DNA of 38,361 bases, taken from the NCBI GenBank assembly GCA_021779935.1, contig JAJXZT010000039.1, forward strand, positions 1 through 38,361. Reading direction: 5' to 3'. Position 1 is the first letter of the stretch; each line of letters begins with the position of its first letter. The notes below the pieces were generated by a model. The model saw nothing but the letters and a program-made list of their open reading frames with translations. It ran no database searches and was not told the DNA's origin. Both the position numbers and the translations under genes were made by a program. Below, piece after piece: positions 29,929 to 38,052 of this stretch. The DNA is from Acidobacteriota bacterium. GTDB taxonomy: Bacteria; Acidobacteriota; Terriglobia; Terriglobales; Acidobacteriaceae.

Positions 29929-31827
29929 CTATTCCGTGCGCGTCGAATTTTCGTCGGCAGGGGTACCTTCCGCACGCGCCGTGATGGCAAGGGGCAATAG
30001 GAGACGGAAGGTCGTTCCCCTGTCAATTTCCGAATCGAATTCCAAAGCGCCATTATGCAATTGCAGAGCACGGTATGTCATCGCCAGTCCGATGCCGCTG
30101 CCTGATTTTTTCGTCGTGAAGTAAAGATTAAAAATCTTGTCGCGCACCTCCGGCGGGATTCCCACGCCATGATCGCGAACCACAATCAATGCAAGATCGT
30201 TCTGCCGGGCGGAGGAAACAATGAGCTTGCCGCCTTGCGGCATGGCCTGTATCCCGTTCAGCACGACATTGAGCAGTGCCTGTTTCATCAAGTCGCTGTC
30301 GGCGCGGACGACCAGTGGCTCCGTGGAGGCGACATACGAGATTTCGACATTCTGCTGCCTGGCCTGGGGCGCGGCGAGAGCAAAGACTTCCTCAGCAATG
30401 CGTCGCAGATCAAGTTCCGAAAGCGCCAGTTCGACCGGCCGGGTGAAGTCGACAAGCGTTTTTACAACCCGGTCAAGGCGATGAATCTCGGAGGTGATGA
30501 TGTCCATGTGACGGCGCGACTCGGGGTCGAGTTGCAACAACTTTTCGCGAAGCACTTCGAGGTGGATGACGATGGAGTTGATCGGATTCTTGACTTCGTG
30601 CGCGACGCCGGAAGTGAGGCGTCCGATGGCAGCCAGGCGGCGCGAAAGTTCGAGTTCGTTTTCGATGCGGCGGACGGATTCGACGTCGCGCATACTGAGC
30701 AGTGCGCCGATGGGTTGTCCGCGCTCCTCGATGAAATCCAGCGACATCTGCATGCGACGGCCGTCGAGGGTCTCGATCTCACGCGGTGGAACGTCTTGCT
30801 GGAGCGCGAAGGAATACAGGACGATCTGTCCGAGGCGGGTGGAATCGTTGAATATCTGTTCGACATGACTGCCAAGCATCTCGGATCGCGGCTTGCCGGT
30901 GAAGCGCTCGGCGGAAGCGCTGACGAGGACGACCCGGGCATCGCGAGTAAAGAGGACGATACCGTCCTGCAGTGCTCCCATGATCTGATCGAGGTTTTCC
31001 TTCAACGCCGAGAAGACTTCCTTTACGTCGCGGAACTGGCGGCCGAGGCGATCAATCTTGGTGTTCACAACGCCGTACTCGTCGGTCCCGGAAGTTGATT
31101 CCGGCGGAGGCGTTTCACCCTCGGCGGTCATGGCGTCAAGCCGGCGACCGATGGCTTCCAACGGACGAAGCGCAAACGAAGAGAGCAACGCGGCGAGTCC
31201 TATCGAGACAAAGAGGGCGATCACGGAGAAGAGCAGAGCTCGGTTGAGCATCGGCTGCAGCTCGCTCTTGATGAAGATGGTGGAAAGGCCCACGCGAATT
31301 TCGCCGAAGGGAGTTCCATCACGCTGGATCGGCAGACGCACTTCATAAACCCGGGGTGCGCCGTAAACAGTCGCAATCTGTTGGAAGAAGCTGCCGGTGC
31401 GGAGCGTTTGAAGGCTCGGGCGAATCGGCAGAGTCTTGCCAAGAAGGCTGGCGTCGGTGTGAAGCAGCGCGTGGTCTCCGGCATCGGCAATGGAGACATC
31501 GTAGACTTCCGGGTTGTAGCCGACGACGGATTGCAGGAGCGAATTCAGCGGAGCATCGCTTTGCAGAATTTGCGCAATGACGTCGTGAACCTGCGCGTTG
31601 TTGCGGAGGTCGACGCGCGTGCCGCTGACGTCGAGTTCGAGTGCCTGCCGTGTACCCTCCAGGACTTCGTGGGCAATAAAATCCGCGTTCGCGTACGACT
31701 CGTTGATGCGCTGGTGCAGGAGTTGGGAGATATAGACAAACGACAGCGCGACGACCAGCGTGAACACCATGCCGGTGATCGCCAGCACGAGCTTGGTCTT
31801 GAGTCGGAACCGGGGAATCTTCAGCAT
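29929..31827 (-). CDS. membrane sensor histidine kinase of an NtrC-type system
   Basis: The product is 632 aa from the ATG at 31827; the longer frame to 31914 crosses a 13-bp inverted repeat and is rejected. TM1 is about residues 11-33, followed by a 160-aa periplasmic sensor region (dCache/LuxQ-like by layout). TM2 is about 197-219, then HAMP (FALRPLEAIGRRLDAM), PAS (about 280-385, GALQDGIVLFTRDARVVLVS), HisKA with H410 in SGVAHEVKNPINSIV, and HATPase_c (NVVLNGIQAMPQGG, VRDHGVGIPPEV, GSGIGLAMTYRALQLHNG). It would phosphorylate the sigma-54 activator encoded just upstream on the same strand. The gap between the two genes is 111 nt. Confidence 0.93.
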   Translation of the reverse strand: MLKIPRFRLKTKLVLAITGMVFTLVVALSFVYISQLLHQRINESYANADFIAHEVLEGTRQALELDVSGTRVDLRNNAQVHDVIAQILQSDAPLNSLLQSVVGYNPEVYDVSIADAGDHALLHTDASLLGKTLPIRPSLQTLRTGSFFQQIATVYGAPRVYEVRLPIQRDGTPFGEIRVGLSTIFIKSELQPMLNRALLFSVIALFVSIGLAALLSSFALRPLEAIGRRLDAMTAEGETPPPESTSGTDEYGVVNTKIDRLGRQFRDVKEVFSALKENLDQIMGALQDGIVLFTRDARVVLVSASAERFTGKPRSEMLGSHVEQIFNDSTRLGQIVLYSFALQQDVPPREIETLDGRRMQMSLDFIEERGQPIGALLSMRDVESVRRIENELELSRRLAAIGRLTSGVAHEVKNPINSIVIHLEVLREKLLQLDPESRRHMDIITSEIHRLDRVVKTLVDFTRPVELALSELDLRRIAEEVFALAAPQARQQNVEISYVASTEPLVVRADSDLMKQALLNVVLNGIQAMPQGGKLIVSSARQNDLALIVVRDHGVGIPPEVRDKIFNLYFTTKKSGSGIGLAMTYRALQLHNGALEFDSEIDRGTTFRLLLPLAITARAEGTPADENSTRTE

Positions 31828-31870
31828 GGCGGAGTCAACCGGCCGGCGACGGGCCTCCAACAAGGTACAG

Positions 31871-31908
31871 GCAATTTTGCGTGGTATGCAACCGGCACGC
31901 AAAATTGC
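31871..31908 (-). promoter_or_regulatory. perfect 13-bp inverted repeat between regulator and kinase genes
   Basis: GCAATTTTGCGTG (31871-31883) and CACGCAAAATTGC (31896-31908) are exact complements around 12 nt. In the mRNA this is a 13-bp hairpin 30 nt after the regulator stop and 43 nt before the kinase start. It has no U-run, so a processing/stability or translational-uncoupling role is likelier than termination; a protein-binding site is possible. Confidence 0.6.
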
Positions 31909-31938
31909 TTCCACCAGCGCTGCAACGCGAATGGCGGA

Positions 31939-33327
31939 CTACCGGTGGTCGGTGCCATGCTGGGCCTGCTGTCCATACTCCTTGAGCTTGTTGTGCAGAG
32001 TCTTGAGGCTGATGCCGAGAACCTCGGCGGCACGCGTCTTGTTATTATGCGTACTTTCCAACGTCTTCAGGATCAACTGTTTCTCTGCGTCGCCCACGGT
32101 GGTGCCGACTCCGACCCGAATCGCATTGGCATCGTTCACGATATGCGGAGTGGGTACGCCAAAACCGGGCGGAAGATGGCGCGGCTCAATCACCGACGCT
32201 TCGCAGACGATGACGGCGCGCTCAAGCGTGTTGCGCAGTTCGCGCACATTTCCCGGCCATGAATAACCGCTAAAAATCTGCATTACCGCGTCATTCGCGG
32301 CACGTACGTTACGCCCGTGTTTTGTGCTCATCTCGTTAATCAGCGAATCGACGAGACTGGGCAGATCGTCGAGATGGTCACGCAGGGGCGGCATGTGGAT
32401 GTTGAAGACGTTCAGCCGATAGAAGAGGTCGTTGCGCAGTTCGCCGCGGGCCACGGCTTCTTCGGGAACCTTGTTGGTGGCGGCCAACACGCGCACGTCG
32501 ATGGAGGTTTCGGTTTTGCTGCCGAGGCGGCGCAACTTGCGGTCTTCCAGGACACGCAACAGTTTTGCCTGCGTGCCGACCGGCATCTCGCCGATTTCGT
32601 CCAGCAGCAGCGTACCGCCTTCGGCGAGTTCGAAACAACCGATGCGGCGTTCGAGGGCACCTGTAAATGCGCCTTTTTCATGGCCGAAAACCTCGCTCTC
32701 GATAAGGGTCTCGGGAATCGCGGCGCAGTTGATTGCGATGAAGGAGCGGTTCTTGCGCGGGCTGAGTTCGTGAATCGTGCGTGCGACAAGTTCCTTGCCG
32801 GTACCGCTCTCTCCGGTGATGAGCACGGAGGCCGTGCTGGGCGCAACGAGTCCGGCGAGGTGAAAGACCTCCTGCATTTTTCGGGAGGAGCCGACAAGCG
32901 CGCCGAGACGTCCAGTGTCACGCAGCATGCGGCGCGTGGCTTCAAGTTCGCGCTCCGTGCCGCGCTGGCGCGCGGCATTCTGCAGGATAGTGCGCAGACG
33001 AGTCGGGTTCACTGGTTTTTCAATGAAGTCGTACGCGCCGAGTTTCATGGCGGATACGGCGGCGTCGATGGAGCCTTGCGCGGTCAGGAGCACGACCGCG
33101 ACTTCATGAGGCGACTCCGCGATCTTCTGCAACAAGCCCATCCCATCCAGGCGCGGCATCTTGAGATCGGTGACGACGATGGCCGGCCGCCACTCCTCCA
33201 CCTTCTCCATGCCCTCGATTCCGTCGCAGGCGGTTTCAGTGCTGTAGCCCCAGGCGGAAACCAGCTCGGCCAGACCTGAGCGCTCGTTTTCTTCGTCTTC
33301 GACTATCAGGACTTTTTCAGAATTCAT
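31939..33327 (-). CDS. sigma-54-dependent response regulator (NtrC/AtoC family)
   Basis: The product is 462 aa from the ATG at 33327. The frame extends to a TTG at 33363, but that codon lies inside the sigma-54 promoter. The receiver domain spans residues 4-115, with phospho-acceptor D54 (VVTDLKMP) and K104 in FIEKPVNP. The AAA+ domain spans about 145-375: Walker A GESGTGKE (172-179), the sigma-54 contact loop GAFTGA (219-224) and Walker B LLLDEIGE (240-247). A Fis-type HTH lies at about 415-455 (TRAAEVLGISLKTLHNKLKEYG). All key residues are intact, so it should activate RpoN-dependent promoters when phosphorylated by the downstream kinase. Candidate targets are its own promoter and perhaps the gene at 33646. 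Confidence 0.96.
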   Translation of the reverse strand: MNSEKVLIVEDEENERSGLAELVSAWGYSTETACDGIEGMEKVEEWRPAIVVTDLKMPRLDGMGLLQKIAESPHEVAVVLLTAQGSIDAAVSAMKLGAYDFIEKPVNPTRLRTILQNAARQRGTERELEATRRMLRDTGRLGALVGSSRKMQEVFHLAGLVAPSTASVLITGESGTGKELVARTIHELSPRKNRSFIAINCAAIPETLIESEVFGHEKGAFTGALERRIGCFELAEGGTLLLDEIGEMPVGTQAKLLRVLEDRKLRRLGSKTETSIDVRVLAATNKVPEEAVARGELRNDLFYRLNVFNIHMPPLRDHLDDLPSLVDSLINEMSTKHGRNVRAANDAVMQIFSGYSWPGNVRELRNTLERAVIVCEASVIEPRHLPPGFGVPTPHIVNDANAIRVGVGTTVGDAEKQLILKTLESTHNNKTRAAEVLGISLKTLHNKLKEYGQQAQHGTDHR

Positions 33328-33359
33328 AAGGACACGACCCTTTGTGCCTGCTACTTTGA

Positions 33360-33374
33360 GCAATTACTGTGCCA
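33360..33374 (-). promoter_or_regulatory. sigma-54 (RpoN) promoter of the two-component operon
   Basis: On the minus strand TGGCAC (33374-33369), five bases and TTGC (33363-33360) match the -24/-12 consensus exactly at the conserved positions, with correct spacing. Transcription would start near 33348, about 20 nt before the ATG at 33327. Confidence 0.75.
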
Positions 33375-33585
33375 GAATACACATCACGTGGGGCTGGGGA
33401 ATTCCTGTCAAATCTTGCGATGCGGGCCGATCACAGTATGTAACTTTTTCCTGCTCGGAAATTGTGACACATCCGAGAGGGCGTGTAAGCGGCAAAGAAC
33501 CTCAAGACAGTCAACCAGACGATTTTGACTGCATCTTATTGACGTATCGGGATCACCGGCAGGCAACCCGGGGGCTCCCGTCCTT

Positions 33586-33600
33586 TGGTCGCAAATTTGC
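33586..33600 (+). promoter_or_regulatory. possible sigma-54-like promoter of the glycine-rich protein gene
   Basis: TGG at 33586-33588 and TTGCA from 33597 have the GG-GC spacing of a -24/-12 promoter, but the bases after TGG (TCG) depart from the consensus CAC. The gene start is about 46 nt downstream. The rest of the 318-bp region 33328-33645 shows no gene. Confidence 0.3.
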
Positions 33601-33645
33601 ACAAGACTTTAAATCAAGGCAATAAGCCTAAATGGGGGTGTGAGG

Positions 33646-34638
33646 ATGACTAAAAAACTCTGGATCGCAATCGTGGCAGTTGCGCTGGGCAGTTTTGCCC
33701 TTGCACAAACCTCTGCCGGTTCGCAGACAAACGCATCGGCGTCAGGCAACGCTTCGGCGCATGCCAGCCGGAATGGAGCCCAGGTAAACAGCAGCCATTC
33801 GATGTCAGCATCGCAGAACACCAGCTTGATTTCCGGGCCGAAAGGCCGTGCGTTGAAAGCGCATGGATCGTCAAGCAACTCGTCGAACAACTCGCTTGCG
33901 GTAGGGAAGAACGGTATCTCTTCGAACGGCAGTTCGCAGGGATCGAGTTCGCTGCAGGCGGTGCTGACGAAGCCGATTAACGCGAAGAAAGCAAAGCCCG
34001 GCGACACGGTGATGGCAAAGACCACGCAGGCGTGGACGACAGCGGACGGAATCAAGGTGCCAAAGGGTTCCAGGCTGATTGGCCACGTGACGGAGGCGCA
34101 GGCAAAGAGTCACGGACAGGCGCAGTCGTCACTGGGATTTGTCTTCGACAAAGCGGTGCTGAAGCACGGGCAGCAGGTGCCGATCCACGGCGTGCTGCGG
34201 GCGGTGGCTCCTCCGCGTAACCTGGCGGCGATGGCGTCGGGCAACGGCATGATGGACATGGGTGCTAATGGCGGCATGTCCGGCATGGGTGGTGCGGCTC
34301 CGGCAGTGGCCTCCGGCGGCGGAGGATTGTTGGGCGGCGTGGGCGGCGCAGTGGGCGGCGTGGCAGGTAACGCAGCACCGGCGCTCGGCGGCGCGGCGAG
34401 TGCAGCTGGAAATCTGGGTGCGAACGCAGCGGGCGGTCTCAACGGAGTCGCAAGCGGAGCGGCGCAGACCACGCTGGGAGCGGCCAGCAGCGGAGTAGTT
34501 GGACTGCGCAACATCCAGATGGTGACCAGCGCAGCGGGCAGTGCGAACGGCAGCATGAGCAACGTGCTGACGTCGACGACTCAGAACGTACAGCTGCAGA
34601 GCGGCACGCAGATGGTCCTGAACGTAACGAAGCAATAA
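33646..34638 (+). CDS. exported low-complexity protein with glycine-rich C-terminal half
   Basis: The product is 330 aa from the ATG at 33646 (GGGGG about 7 nt upstream); a GTG at 33640 is possible. The signal peptide KKLWIAIVAVALGSFALAQ is followed by a Ser/Asn/Ala-rich stretch to about residue 100. A folded segment (about 103-190) reads VLTKPINAKKAKPGDTVMAKTT ... VPKGSRLIGHVTEAQAK, and a long Gly/Ala repeat-like region runs from about 205 to 290. The folded segment has the same layout as the lipoprotein gene at 37082 (a GD..A pattern, then P.G..[ILV].G.V). It is probably surface or periplasmic. It is transcribed divergently from the two-component operon and ends at a strong terminator. Confidence 0.8.
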   Translation: MTKKLWIAIVAVALGSFALAQTSAGSQTNASASGNASAHASRNGAQVNSSHSMSASQNTSLISGPKGRALKAHGSSSNSSNNSLAVGKNGISSNGSSQGSSSLQAVLTKPINAKKAKPGDTVMAKTTQAWTTADGIKVPKGSRLIGHVTEAQAKSHGQAQSSLGFVFDKAVLKHGQQVPIHGVLRAVAPPRNLAAMASGNGMMDMGANGGMSGMGGAAPAVASGGGGLLGGVGGAVGGVAGNAAPALGGAASAAGNLGANAAGGLNGVASGAAQTTLGAASSGVVGLRNIQMVTSAAGSANGSMSNVLTSTTQNVQLQSGTQMVLNVTKQ

Positions 34639-34666
34639 CGCAAAACAACCAACCGTACACGGATGG

Positions 34667-34693
34667 GCCGGCGACATTCTCGCCGGTCTTTTT
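34667..34693 (+). terminator. intrinsic terminator
   Basis: CCGGCGA (34668-34674), CATTC loop and TCGCCGG (34680-34686) are followed by TCTTTTTG, 29 nt after the stop of the glycine-rich protein gene. Confidence 0.88.
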
Positions 34694-34750
34694 GTATTCA
34701 CCGGGAACGTCATGCATCGACGGTTGTGCGGGGGAGTGGCGCAGGTGGTA

Positions 34751-34822
34751 CCCTCTGAGAGGGGGATAGGTGCAGCGCGGACGTTGTTTGGCTGCATCTA
34801 ATCGGGATACGGGGAAGTCCGC
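34751..34822 (+). promoter_or_regulatory. pseudoknot-capable leader upstream of the beta-propeller gene
   Basis: TGCAGC (34771-34776) pairs with GCTGCA (34791-34796). Within that loop GCGGAC (34777-34782) is complementary to GTCCGC (34817-34822), giving an H-type pseudoknot. A small CCCTC/GAGGG hairpin precedes it (34751-34763). The gene starts 39 nt later. It could be an RNA regulatory element; I do not recognise a known class. Confidence 0.4.
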
Positions 34823-34860
34823 AGACGGATGTTGGGCTTCGTCACTTGAACTCACTCATC

Positions 34861-36897
34861 ATGAAGATTTCCATCGGAATGCTCTCGACGAGAAGCGCTC
34901 GCAAGATGCGTGTACTGGCAGTGCTGTGCCTGTTGTTCTGCGCCTTGGCCGTGCAGGCCCAGTGGCGGTTGCTTGGGCCGGAGGGTGGAGACGCGCGTTC
35001 CCTGGCCTACGACCCGAAGAATCCCGACCGCATCCTGCTGGGCACAAGCGCCGGCCGGTTGTTTGAATCGGTCAATGGCGGTCGATCATGGAATTCCTTC
35101 GCACATCTTGGAAGTGGCGACGATTATGTGCTCGACAGCATCGCCTTTGATCCATTGAATTCGAAGACGATTTACATAGCCGCGTGGAGCGTGGAAAACA
35201 ACGGCGGCGATATCTTCCGCTCGCGCGATGGCGGAAAAACCTGGCATGCGCTTCCGGGAATGCACGGCAAGAGCGTTCGCGCGTTCGCGGTTGCCCAATC
35301 CGATCCGAGGATACTGACGGCAGCGGCGCTCGATGGCGTATATCGCAGCTTTGACGCAGGCGACACGTGGAAGAGGATCTCGCCGGACGGTCATCCCGAC
35401 CTGAAGAACTTCGAGTCGCTGGCGGTCGATCCGAAGGACCCGGCCATCATTTATGCGGGAACGTGGCACCTGCCGTGGAAGACGAGCGACGGTGGCCAGA
35501 CGTGGCACAACATCAAGAACGGCATCATCGACGACTCCGATGTGTTCTCGATCATCATCGACCATTCCAACAACCAGACAATCTATGCCAGCGCCTGCTC
35601 TGGTATTTACAAGAGTGAATCGTCGGGGGAACTCTTCCACAAGATTCAGGGAATCCCCGGCACGGCGCGGCGCACGCGGGTGCTGCGGCAGAACCCGGTA
35701 GACCCGAACGTGGTTTACGCAGGCACGACGGAAGGATTGTTCAAGACTACCGACGGCGGCAAGACCTGGAAGAGAATCACGCCGACGGATTACATCCTGA
35801 ACGACGTACTGATTGATCCGCGAAACCCGATGCGGTTGCTGATCGCAACCGACCGGGCCGGAGTCTTTGCAAGCGACGATGCGGGCGCGACATTTTATCC
35901 CTCGAACACGGGATTTTCTCACCGGCAGATCACCGCCGTTATTCGCGATGTCCGCGATCCGAAAACTCTCTACGCCAGCGTGGTGAACGACAAGGAGTTC
36001 GGCGGAGTCTTCGTCTCGCACAGCGCAGGGAAACAATGGGAGCAATGGAGCGCCGGACTGGACGGGCGCGACGTCTACGACCTCGCACAAGCGTCCAACG
36101 GAACATTGCTGGCGGGAACGAACCAGGGTGTCTATCGGCTTATGCCGGATGGGCGAGAGTGGCAGCCGGCAAACGTGGTGTTGCACGAAAAAACTTTTCC
36201 ACCTCCGAAGCCGCACCGCGTTCGCGGCAAACTGGTTTATCCCAAGCCCAAACCTCCCGTGTGGCTGGAGTCATTGCTGACGGCAAAAGTGAACAGCCTG
36301 AACACTGGAGCCGCGAAGTGGTTCGCGGCAACTTCGTCCGGACTGTATGCAAGCCTGGATGCGGGAAATAGCTGGACGGGGGGCGAGATACAGGGAGAAC
36401 GGAATTTCATTGACGTGACGCAAGAGGGCAGCACGGTGCTTGCCGTCACCCCCGCGCATCTCTTCGCTTCAAGCGACGATGGCGCTACCTGGACGGTGAA
36501 GAACGTTCCGCAATACGTGACCCGCATCAACAGCGTGAGCATTGCCGGCGGGACGTGGTGGCTGGCAACACGCGAAGGCGCACTGCGCAGTACGGACAGT
36601 GGTCAAAGCTGGGAACACGTGCTCGAAGGATTGCCAGCGCGCAACCTGATCGCCATCGATAGGACGCGGGATGGGTTGATGCTGGCGACGGCAGAGGATC
36701 AGGTTTCAGTGTTCATCAGCCGCGACCAGGGAGCTACCTGGTTGCCATCCGCCGGATCAAACTATTCTCTACGCAAGGTTCTCGAGTTAGATGGACACCT
36801 TGTGGCTGCGACCGCATTCAATGGTCTCGCCGTAAACGATAGCGACGTTGTGGCAGTGCTACCGGAGAAGACAGCCGGGCGTAGCGGCAATGAGTGA
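34861..36897 (+). CDS. secreted Vps10/BNR-type beta-propeller protein
   Basis: The product is 678 aa from the ATG at 34861; the TTG at 34846 and ATGs at 34879 and 34906 are alternatives, all upstream of the signal RVLAVLCLLFCALAVQAQ. Repeated Asp-box motifs (RDGGKTW, FDAGDTW, SDGGQTW, TDGGKTW, SDDGATW, TDSGQSW, RDQGATW) recur every 45-60 residues, marking one or two beta-propellers of the sortilin/Vps10, BNR and photosystem-II-stability-factor type. DPKDPAIIYAGTW and DPRNPMRLLIAT strands alternate with them. Such proteins are found as secreted glycosidases or ligand-binding propellers; no catalytic residue set is evident, so function is open. No Shine-Dalgarno is clear. Confidence 0.88.
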   Translation: MKISIGMLSTRSARKMRVLAVLCLLFCALAVQAQWRLLGPEGGDARSLAYDPKNPDRILLGTSAGRLFESVNGGRSWNSFAHLGSGDDYVLDSIAFDPLNSKTIYIAAWSVENNGGDIFRSRDGGKTWHALPGMHGKSVRAFAVAQSDPRILTAAALDGVYRSFDAGDTWKRISPDGHPDLKNFESLAVDPKDPAIIYAGTWHLPWKTSDGGQTWHNIKNGIIDDSDVFSIIIDHSNNQTIYASACSGIYKSESSGELFHKIQGIPGTARRTRVLRQNPVDPNVVYAGTTEGLFKTTDGGKTWKRITPTDYILNDVLIDPRNPMRLLIATDRAGVFASDDAGATFYPSNTGFSHRQITAVIRDVRDPKTLYASVVNDKEFGGVFVSHSAGKQWEQWSAGLDGRDVYDLAQASNGTLLAGTNQGVYRLMPDGREWQPANVVLHEKTFPPPKPHRVRGKLVYPKPKPPVWLESLLTAKVNSLNTGAAKWFAATSSGLYASLDAGNSWTGGEIQGERNFIDVTQEGSTVLAVTPAHLFASSDDGATWTVKNVPQYVTRINSVSIAGGTWWLATREGALRSTDSGQSWEHVLEGLPARNLIAIDRTRDGLMLATAEDQVSVFISRDQGATWLPSAGSNYSLRKVLELDGHLVAATAFNGLAVNDSDVVAVLPEKTAGRSGNE

Positions 36898-37081
36898 TTC
36901 AAAATTCTGCGCATTCTTCCCGTCTGCGTCCCCGCGATTTTCCATAGCATGAAATTTCTACATGGCCAGCGTTCGTGGTGTACTTTTAAGCTATTGATTC
37001 ATAAGGGTGAGCCGTTTGGCATCTCTTCTGCATCCTTACATTGCATAGTCCTGTGGAAAGGGAATTTGAGGAGGCCAAACC

Positions 37082-37795
37082 ATGAACAATAAAACATGGG
37101 CATTGTTATGCTCCGTGTTGCTGCTGGTGATGTGGGGAGCGGGCTGTAACCATGTTCCTTCGGACGCGCAAGCGGCTACGCAGCAGACCGATAGTGGAAC
37201 CCCTGCTGCGGGTAGCGGGGCAGCGCCAGCACCGTTTGCTCAAAGTGAAAATTCTGACGTGCAAGCACCACATTCGCAACCAGTCAGAAGAATTACGATT
37301 CCTGATGGGACCCCGGTGACGATCCGAATGCAAAGCAGCGTCTCAAGCGCCAATGCTGTAGTCGGCGACGAGTTCGACGCCGTCCTCGACGGACCGCTCG
37401 CCGTTGGGGGACGCACGATTGTCCCGGCCGGTGCGCCGGTCCGTGGCCGTGTAGTAGCCGTTACGCGTTCCGGTCGCCTGAAAACGCCGGGAATGCTGGA
37501 AGTGTCATTGGCGTCGATCACGGTTCATGGCGAGCATATTCCGGTGACGTCGACTGCCGTCATGGTTCGAGCAGGCTCGCACAAGAAACGTGATTGGGCG
37601 ATGATCGGTGGTGGTAGCGGCGGCGGTGCGCTGATCGGCGCCCTTGCCGGCGGCGGAAAGGGTGCGCTGATTGGCGGTCTGGTCGGAGCCGGAGCAGGGA
37701 GCGGAGCGGCGTACGCCACCGGGAAAAAGGATGTGGGCTTCCACGCGGAAGAGGTACTAACCTTCCGGCTGCGGCAGCCAATCGTGGTGCACTAA
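37082..37795 (+). CDS. glycine-zipper outer-envelope lipoprotein
   Basis: The product is 237 aa with a strong GAGGAGG 7 nt upstream. Signal and lipobox: LLCSVLLLVMWGAGC, Cys at about residue 22. An Ala/Gln/Pro-rich linker (23-65) precedes a folded domain (about 68-160: ITIPDGTPVTIRMQSSVSSA, VVGDEFDAVLDG, TIVPAGAPVRGRVVAVTR). A glycine-zipper segment follows (about 178-220: IGGGSGGGALIGALAGGGKG ... LIGGLVGAGAGSGAAYATGKK), as in SlyB/OmpA-associated lipoproteins that insert in membranes. The folded part shares layout with the secreted protein at 33646. A possible weak sigma-54-like box lies at 37017-37031 (TGGCAT, five bases, CTGC). Confidence 0.85.
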   Translation: MNNKTWALLCSVLLLVMWGAGCNHVPSDAQAATQQTDSGTPAAGSGAAPAPFAQSENSDVQAPHSQPVRRITIPDGTPVTIRMQSSVSSANAVVGDEFDAVLDGPLAVGGRTIVPAGAPVRGRVVAVTRSGRLKTPGMLEVSLASITVHGEHIPVTSTAVMVRAGSHKKRDWAMIGGGSGGGALIGALAGGGKGALIGGLVGAGAGSGAAYATGKKDVGFHAEEVLTFRLRQPIVVH

Positions 37796-37856
37796 ACAAA
37801 AGAAGCAGCACAGTTATAGTAAGACTGTTGCGAAATTCATCAATTGAGCAATCAAG

Positions 37857-37890
37857 AGGCGCTGGGAACCCGGCGCCTTTTCTCTGTTTA
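37857..37890 (+). terminator. intrinsic terminator after the lipoprotein gene
   Basis: AGGCGCTGGG (37857-37866), AA and CCCGGCGCCT (37869-37878) form a 10-bp stem with one G-T pair, followed by TTTTCTCTGTTT. It lies 62 nt after the stop. Confidence 0.88.
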
Positions 37891-37965
37891 GAGCGCATTT
37901 ATGCGCACGTTGAGAATCTTGCATTCCGATGGATTGCGTTAACTTCCCGTTTTACGTAAACCGTA

Positions 37966-38052
37966 ATTCGCTTTGGGAAATACTGATTGTCACAGTGAAA
38001 TCAGCGACTTGCGCTGAGTTTCATCATGGGGCGTGATTCACTTTGGGAAATA
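37966..38052. repeat. direct repeat, two 17-bp copies 70 bp apart
   Basis: ATTCGCTTTGGGAAATA (37966-37982) and ATTCACTTTGGGAAATA (38036-38052) differ at one base. Possible protein-binding sites for a promoter outside the window, or a duplicated remnant. Confidence 0.6.

Noticed and set aside
29928-31914. Longer kinase start at 31914
   Set aside because: It would translate through the 13-bp inverted repeat and adds a non-membrane, Arg/Cys-rich stretch before the first TM helix.
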